Assembly (NCBI GenBank): GCA_964508495.1
Contig: CAZDUA010000034.1
Location: 1-51,467, forward strand
DNA from: CABMGU01 sp964508495
Lineage (GTDB): Archaea > Nanobdellota > Nanobdellia > Woesearchaeales > ARS49
Reading direction: 5' to 3'
DNA length: 51,467 nt
How positions within the stretch are numbered: position 1 is the first letter of the stretch; each line of letters opens with the position of its first letter. Below, in pieces: positions 47,996 to 51,467 of the stretch. The notes under the pieces were generated by a model that saw nothing but the letters and a program-made list of their open reading frames with translations, was not told the DNA's origin and searched no databases. Both the position numbers and the translations under genes were made by a program.

Positions 47996-49087
47996 ATGGT
48001 GCAGCAAAGCCTTATTGATTACATTAAGCGGCTTCTCCAGCAGGGTTATGATGCCGGTACTATTCGTACTACTTTGTTAAACGCTGGTTATTCTTCGTAT
48101 GATGTTGATAGCGCTTTAAGGCTTGCCGGCGCTTCAGTGCACAAGCCTGTTAATACCAGGCTTCTTGTTATGGTCTTTCTGATTTTGCTTGTTTTTGGCG
48201 CTGGTGTTTTGGTGGTTTTGAAAGTCATGCAGCCAGAGCCTGTTGTTTTGAGTTTTTCTGTAAATTTGTTTAGCACAGAGGTTTCTGCCGGCCAGAATGT
48301 TGTTGTTAATGTTGATGTTAAGAATCCGGGCGGCAGGAAAACCGATGGTTTGATTGATTTTGTTGTTAAGGGTTCTGCCGGTAGAATTGCTTCTATTACT
48401 TCTAGTTTTAGTTTGACTGCTCAGACCAGTGTTCCTGCTTCAATTCCCTTGCCTGCCAGTGCCGGGCCAGGCGCTTACACTATTGAGGTTACTGTTTCGT
48501 ATGGTGGTAAGTCTTCTTCGCAGTCTGTGAGTTTTGAAGTTGTTGAGAAGGCGGCTGAAGCAGCGCTTCCTAGTGAGGCTTTGAAGGAAGAGGCAGTGGA
48601 GGAAGCGCGTGAGCTTCAGAAGACGTGTCTTGGCGGGTGTAATGATTTGAATTTTTGTACTAATGATGCTTGTGTTGAGGGTGAGTGTGTTAATTCTCCT
48701 ATAACTCCGTGCTGTGGTAATAATCAGTGCGAGGCTGGAGAATCCGCTTCAACATGTGCTCTTGATTGCAGTGAGCGTCCGATTAGCACTGATGAGATTA
48801 TTGCTGGTGCTAAGGAGATGGCTGTTTCAAATTTGCCAAAGGCCATTGATTCTTGTAATAGTATGGCTCAGCGTGCTTTGATTGATGGTTGTTTGAGCAG
48901 TATTTCAGAAGCCAGTGGCAATAAGGAGCCGTGTGCTCAGGTTGTTGATAGCGATATTCGTGATGGTTGTTACATCCCCTTTGCTTATAAGAACGATTTT
49001 AGTGTTTGTGAGCAGATTACGAACAAATATATGAAGAATTCTTGTTTGTCTCTTGCTGAGATTTCGAAGACTCAGCCTCAGGCTTAA
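47996..49087 (+). CDS. Anchored envelope protein with UBA-like N-terminus and Cys repeats
   Basis: 363 residues. The N-terminal cytoplasmic helices (LIDYIKRLLQQGYDAGTIRT, in part) resemble a small UBA/SHOCT-type three-helix unit. A transmembrane helix (about 54-76) follows, then a beta-sandwich domain (about 85-190), a Cys cluster with CCGNNQCEAGESASTCALDC and a C-terminal segment of Cys repeats like the protein at 12549-12998. AGATTTAAATATG lies about 32 bases upstream. A cytoplasmic binding domain plus a disulfide-rich exodomain suggests a link between cell surface and cytoplasm, but the role is unknown. Confidence 0.72.
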   Translation: MVQQSLIDYIKRLLQQGYDAGTIRTTLLNAGYSSYDVDSALRLAGASVHKPVNTRLLVMVFLILLVFGAGVLVVLKVMQPEPVVLSFSVNLFSTEVSAGQNVVVNVDVKNPGGRKTDGLIDFVVKGSAGRIASITSSFSLTAQTSVPASIPLPASAGPGAYTIEVTVSYGGKSSSQSVSFEVVEKAAEAALPSEALKEEAVEEARELQKTCLGGCNDLNFCTNDACVEGECVNSPITPCCGNNQCEAGESASTCALDCSERPISTDEIIAGAKEMAVSNLPKAIDSCNSMAQRALIDGCLSSISEASGNKEPCAQVVDSDIRDGCYIPFAYKNDFSVCEQITNKYMKNSCLSLAEISKTQPQA

Positions 49088-51096
49088 ATTCTACTGATAA
49101 ATCCTTTTCTTGGCTCGAAGATATCTCCTCCTCTTTTTAGTTTTTGGAGTATTTCTTCTATTTCTGATTCTGTCATGTCTTTTTCGAGTGAGGCTTTGAT
49201 TATGTCTTCTACTGGTACTATCTTGCCCACTTTCATTTCTAGCTCGTGGATTATTTCTTTGACTATGACTAGTTTGTTTCTCGTGCTTGCAGGCGTGTCT
49301 GTTGCTATTCTGTCAACGTCGAATGTTCCTGTTTTCTCATCGAAGGCCACTTGCCTTAAACAGTAATCCATTAATTCTACAGCTTTTTTGGCGTCAGCTT
49401 TTGTTACTTTATCGCTCAGGCGTAGTCTGGCGCTTGCTTCTGACAGTCTTACAAGGCCTTCTAACTGTCTGGCTGAGATTGGAACAGATTTCACGCCTTC
49501 TCTGCCTGATGATGCTCTCATTTTCAGATAATATTCTCTTAGTTCTTCAACTGCGCTGTCGGTAAGCTTTGGGAATATATTTTGGCGTGCATATGCAAGG
49601 TATTTTCTAAGAAGTTTTGTAGGAATGTCAGGTTTTTCAACGTTATTTTTGTGTAATTCGAGGATAAATTGTGCCATTTTGTCATCTTTTATTTTGTCTG
49701 GGACGTCTTTGATTGGGAATATTAGGTCAAACCTGTTGATGAGAGTGGGTGCAAGGTTTATTTGATTGGCAATAGTATCATACGGGTCAAATCTGCCGAA
49801 TTTTGGGTTGGCTGCCGCAAGGACCGTGGTTTCGCATCGGAGCGTTGCTTGTATGTTTGCTTTGCTGATAGTAATGGTTTGTTGTTCGAGTGCCTCGTGC
49901 ATTGCCCATCCGTCTTCCTTTGTCATTTTGTCAAGTTCGTCTATGCAGCAGAGTCCTTTGTTTGCAAGCACTAGTGCTCCTGCTTCCAGGCTCCAGCCTT
50001 GTAGGAATTCATCTTTAACTACTGCCGCGCTGAGTCCTGCGCCGCTTGCTCCTTTTCCTGTTACATATCTTGCTTTCGGGGCTACGAACTGCATTCTTTT
50101 AAGCATTTGTGATTTTGCCGCGCCTGGATCTCCGACGAGCAAAATATGAATATCTCCTCTGGTAATCACTCCGTCATCTCGTTTTTTTCTGACACCGCCG
50201 GCTAATTGATGTGCGAGCGCTTCTTTGATTTTTTCGTGGCCGTAGATGCTTGGCGCCATTGAGCCTACTATTTTTTTCATTAAGGAAGGGTCTTTGGCGA
50301 GGTCTTTGATTTCTTTGAGTTCTTCTGGAGAAATATTTATTTCGCTGTAATCTTCATCAATAGGTTCTAATTGGTTTGACTCGATGAACAAGTCAAACTT
50401 GGTGCTCTGTCCTCCCGTTTTTAGGAATATTGGGACTTCTTTGACCTGTCCCACCACTTGGACGCGCGCTCCAGGGTTGGTGCGTTTCTCCGTTAGTGGT
50501 GAGACGAGGTCGTTTTTTAGCAGGACGTTCATTCTTTTTGGCTGTTCTCCGCCTTCTAGTTGTTCTGGAACTTCTTCTAGTACCATCATTTGCGCGTCTA
50601 CGAGCTCTTTGCTTACTAGTCTGAATTTTCCTTTTCTTCCGCAGCTGCATCTTGTCGGTTCTTGGAATTTACTGTCTAATTGTAAAATTGAGTGGGTGTT
50701 TCCGCAGCTCGGGCATTCGAATTTCGCCGCTGAGACTTGCGGTCTTACTTCGCTCTTGTTTCTTACTACTCCTTCAAAGCAATGGAATTTGTCTAGGTGT
50801 TTGCTTCTTACTTCTCTTATCATTATTCTTGCGCTTGGTGGGAGTCCTCTGAAGCGCAGAACAAAGCCTTTGATTGGTTGTCCTATGTTTAGTTGTTCTA
50901 CTGCGAGTTCTCCTGCTTTTAGGACTTCTTCTGGCTGGTCTAACAACAGGTCTGCTAGTTCTGGGTCGTGTTGTGCTAGTTGTGAGAATTCGACTTTTAG
51001 GCTTTTTTCTCCTTTTCTGGCTGTTTCAAGTATTTGGTCGTAGTAGTTCTTTTCGAGAAATTCTTGTACGTTTGTTATTAGTGTTGCCGCGTCCAT
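49084..51096 (-). CDS. mcm: Replicative helicase MCM
   Basis: 670 residues, normal for archaeal MCM. The N-terminal domain carries the zinc site CPSC (128-131) ... CSC (150-152). The AAA+ core has Walker A GDPGAAKSQ, Walker B LCCIDELDKM, sensor 1 LAAANPKFG and arginine finger LINRFDLIF. A C-terminal winged helix ends with GGDIFEPRKGFISRI. It forms the hexameric helicase loaded by Orc1/Cdc6. The TATA-like TTTTTAATATACAC (51123-51136) is about 30 bases upstream, suggesting a leaderless mRNA. No intein. Confidence 0.95.
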   Translation of the reverse strand: MDAATLITNVQEFLEKNYYDQILETARKGEKSLKVEFSQLAQHDPELADLLLDQPEEVLKAGELAVEQLNIGQPIKGFVLRFRGLPPSARIMIREVRSKHLDKFHCFEGVVRNKSEVRPQVSAAKFECPSCGNTHSILQLDSKFQEPTRCSCGRKGKFRLVSKELVDAQMMVLEEVPEQLEGGEQPKRMNVLLKNDLVSPLTEKRTNPGARVQVVGQVKEVPIFLKTGGQSTKFDLFIESNQLEPIDEDYSEINISPEELKEIKDLAKDPSLMKKIVGSMAPSIYGHEKIKEALAHQLAGGVRKKRDDGVITRGDIHILLVGDPGAAKSQMLKRMQFVAPKARYVTGKGASGAGLSAAVVKDEFLQGWSLEAGALVLANKGLCCIDELDKMTKEDGWAMHEALEQQTITISKANIQATLRCETTVLAAANPKFGRFDPYDTIANQINLAPTLINRFDLIFPIKDVPDKIKDDKMAQFILELHKNNVEKPDIPTKLLRKYLAYARQNIFPKLTDSAVEELREYYLKMRASSGREGVKSVPISARQLEGLVRLSEASARLRLSDKVTKADAKKAVELMDYCLRQVAFDEKTGTFDVDRIATDTPASTRNKLVIVKEIIHELEMKVGKIVPVEDIIKASLEKDMTESEIEEILQKLKRGGDIFEPRKGFISRI

Positions 51097-51122
51097 TTAC
51101 CAACCCTGCTAAGTCGAGAATT

Positions 51123-51136
51123 GTGTATATTAAAAA
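51123..51136 (-). promoter_or_regulatory. TATA box of mcm
   Basis: On the minus strand TTTTTAATATACAC lies 27-40 bases before the mcm ATG at 51096, so transcription should begin within a few bases of the start codon. The rest of the 122-base gap up to tbp shows no other gene I would support. Confidence 0.55.
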
Positions 51137-51218
51137 GGTTTATGGTGCTGGAGTTGTATACCCTACGACTTCCTATGGAAATTATCGTCTTAAAAAGAAG
51201 GTTTATAAAAAATAAAAA

Positions 51219-51467
51219 TTACTTCTGCTTTATCTTTTTCAGGTTTTCTATGAGCTTGTCTAGTGCTTTGTCGACTTCTTGTTCGCTTTTTGTTCCTGTG
51301 CAGACTACTTTTCCGTTTGAGAACAGCAAGAATGTTGCTTTCAGTTCTGGCAATTTATACACTAGTCCTGGGAATTGTTCTGGCTCGTATTCTGTGTTTT
51401 CTAGTTTCATTGCCAAAACGTTCAAGTTCAGGGCCATTCCAACGCTTCCTGCTGCAACGATGTTTTG
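51219..51467 (-). CDS. tbp: TATA-binding protein, 3' part (partial)
   Basis: The frame is open to the window edge, so the 5' part is missing; 82 residues of the second TBP repeat are visible. NIVAAGSVG followed by ALNLNVLAMKLENTEYEPEQ (in pieces), FPGLVYKLPELKATFLLF and GKVVCTGTKSEQEV is the conserved DNA-contacting beta-sheet and phenylalanine region. TBP recognises the TATA boxes listed in this table. The stop is followed by mcm on the same strand. Confidence 0.93.
   Translation of the reverse strand, partial: QNIVAAGSVGMALNLNVLAMKLENTEYEPEQFPGLVYKLPELKATFLLFSNGKVVCTGTKSEQEVDKALDKLIENLKKIKQK

Noticed and set aside
51123..51215. A 30-codon plus-strand reading frame starting GTG, rich in Lys, Tyr and Val, between mcm and tbp.
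   Set aside because: It overlaps the mcm TATA element, has no promoter or ribosome binding site of its own and no recognisable family; composition alone is not enough.

Overview
This window is a compact archaeal chromosome segment, most likely from a DPANN archaeon of the Woesearchaeota/Pacearchaeota type. The archaeal identity is clear from PolD (both subunits), Orc1/Cdc6, MCM, RfcS, FEN1, Hjc, a histone, TBP, TFE, aIF2-beta, Pelota, PAN, RNase P Rpp30, eL34 and eL14. The DPANN placement is an inference from the small overlapping genes and the runs of uncharacterised pilin-like and cysteine-rich surface proteins. I saw no rRNA, tRNA, CRISPR array, IS element or prophage.

Layout. (1) 1-384: end of a PhoU-like gene. 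(2) 418-12478, minus strand: one eight-gene surface operon. Five products have an archaeal prepilin-like (class III) start and three are secreted, including a 1701-residue membrane-anchored cysteine-rich protein. No assembly ATPase or prepilin peptidase is present. (3) 12549-18148: small Cys-repeat protein, rnp3, an RsuA/RluB-type pseudouridine synthase, eL34, eL14, pheS-pheT. (4) 18166-20286: TrmB-like regulator and pelA. (5) 20360-26153: second envelope cluster (beta-rich anchored protein, polytopic membrane protein, three paralogous lipoproteins). (6) 26154-38100: information processing and housekeeping (RfcS, PRC-barrel, solo Cas4-like nuclease, TyrRS, M24 peptidase, PAN, Trm5-like, FEN1, a winged-helix protein, EndA, RNase Z, histone, Hjc, TFE). 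(7) 38163-51467: second TrmB paralog, an AT-rich candidate origin, cdc6, polB-polC, a MazG-like enzyme, DUF424, aIF2-beta, SpoIIM-like and OB-fold proteins, mcm and the end of tbp.

Expression style. Most first-in-unit genes have a TATA box 25-28 bases before the start codon, so they are probably leaderless. Internal genes use ATGA/TAATG overlaps and some Shine-Dalgarno sites. Convergent pairs abut or overlap. Third codon positions favour T/G in plus-strand genes and A/C in minus-strand genes along the whole window, so strand composition is asymmetric independently of gene orientation.

The least explained features are short perfect hairpins, mostly with 3-base loops. They sit in frame inside the cleavable leaders of two pilin-like genes and as a dense series at 34380-34622 directly downstream of a TATA box, where they may form an unrecognised structured RNA. 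Other points of interest are the two-cluster cell surface, the candidate origin, a PolD small subunit with a metal ligand replaced by Cys, and two TrmB regulators sharing an almost identical DNA-binding segment.
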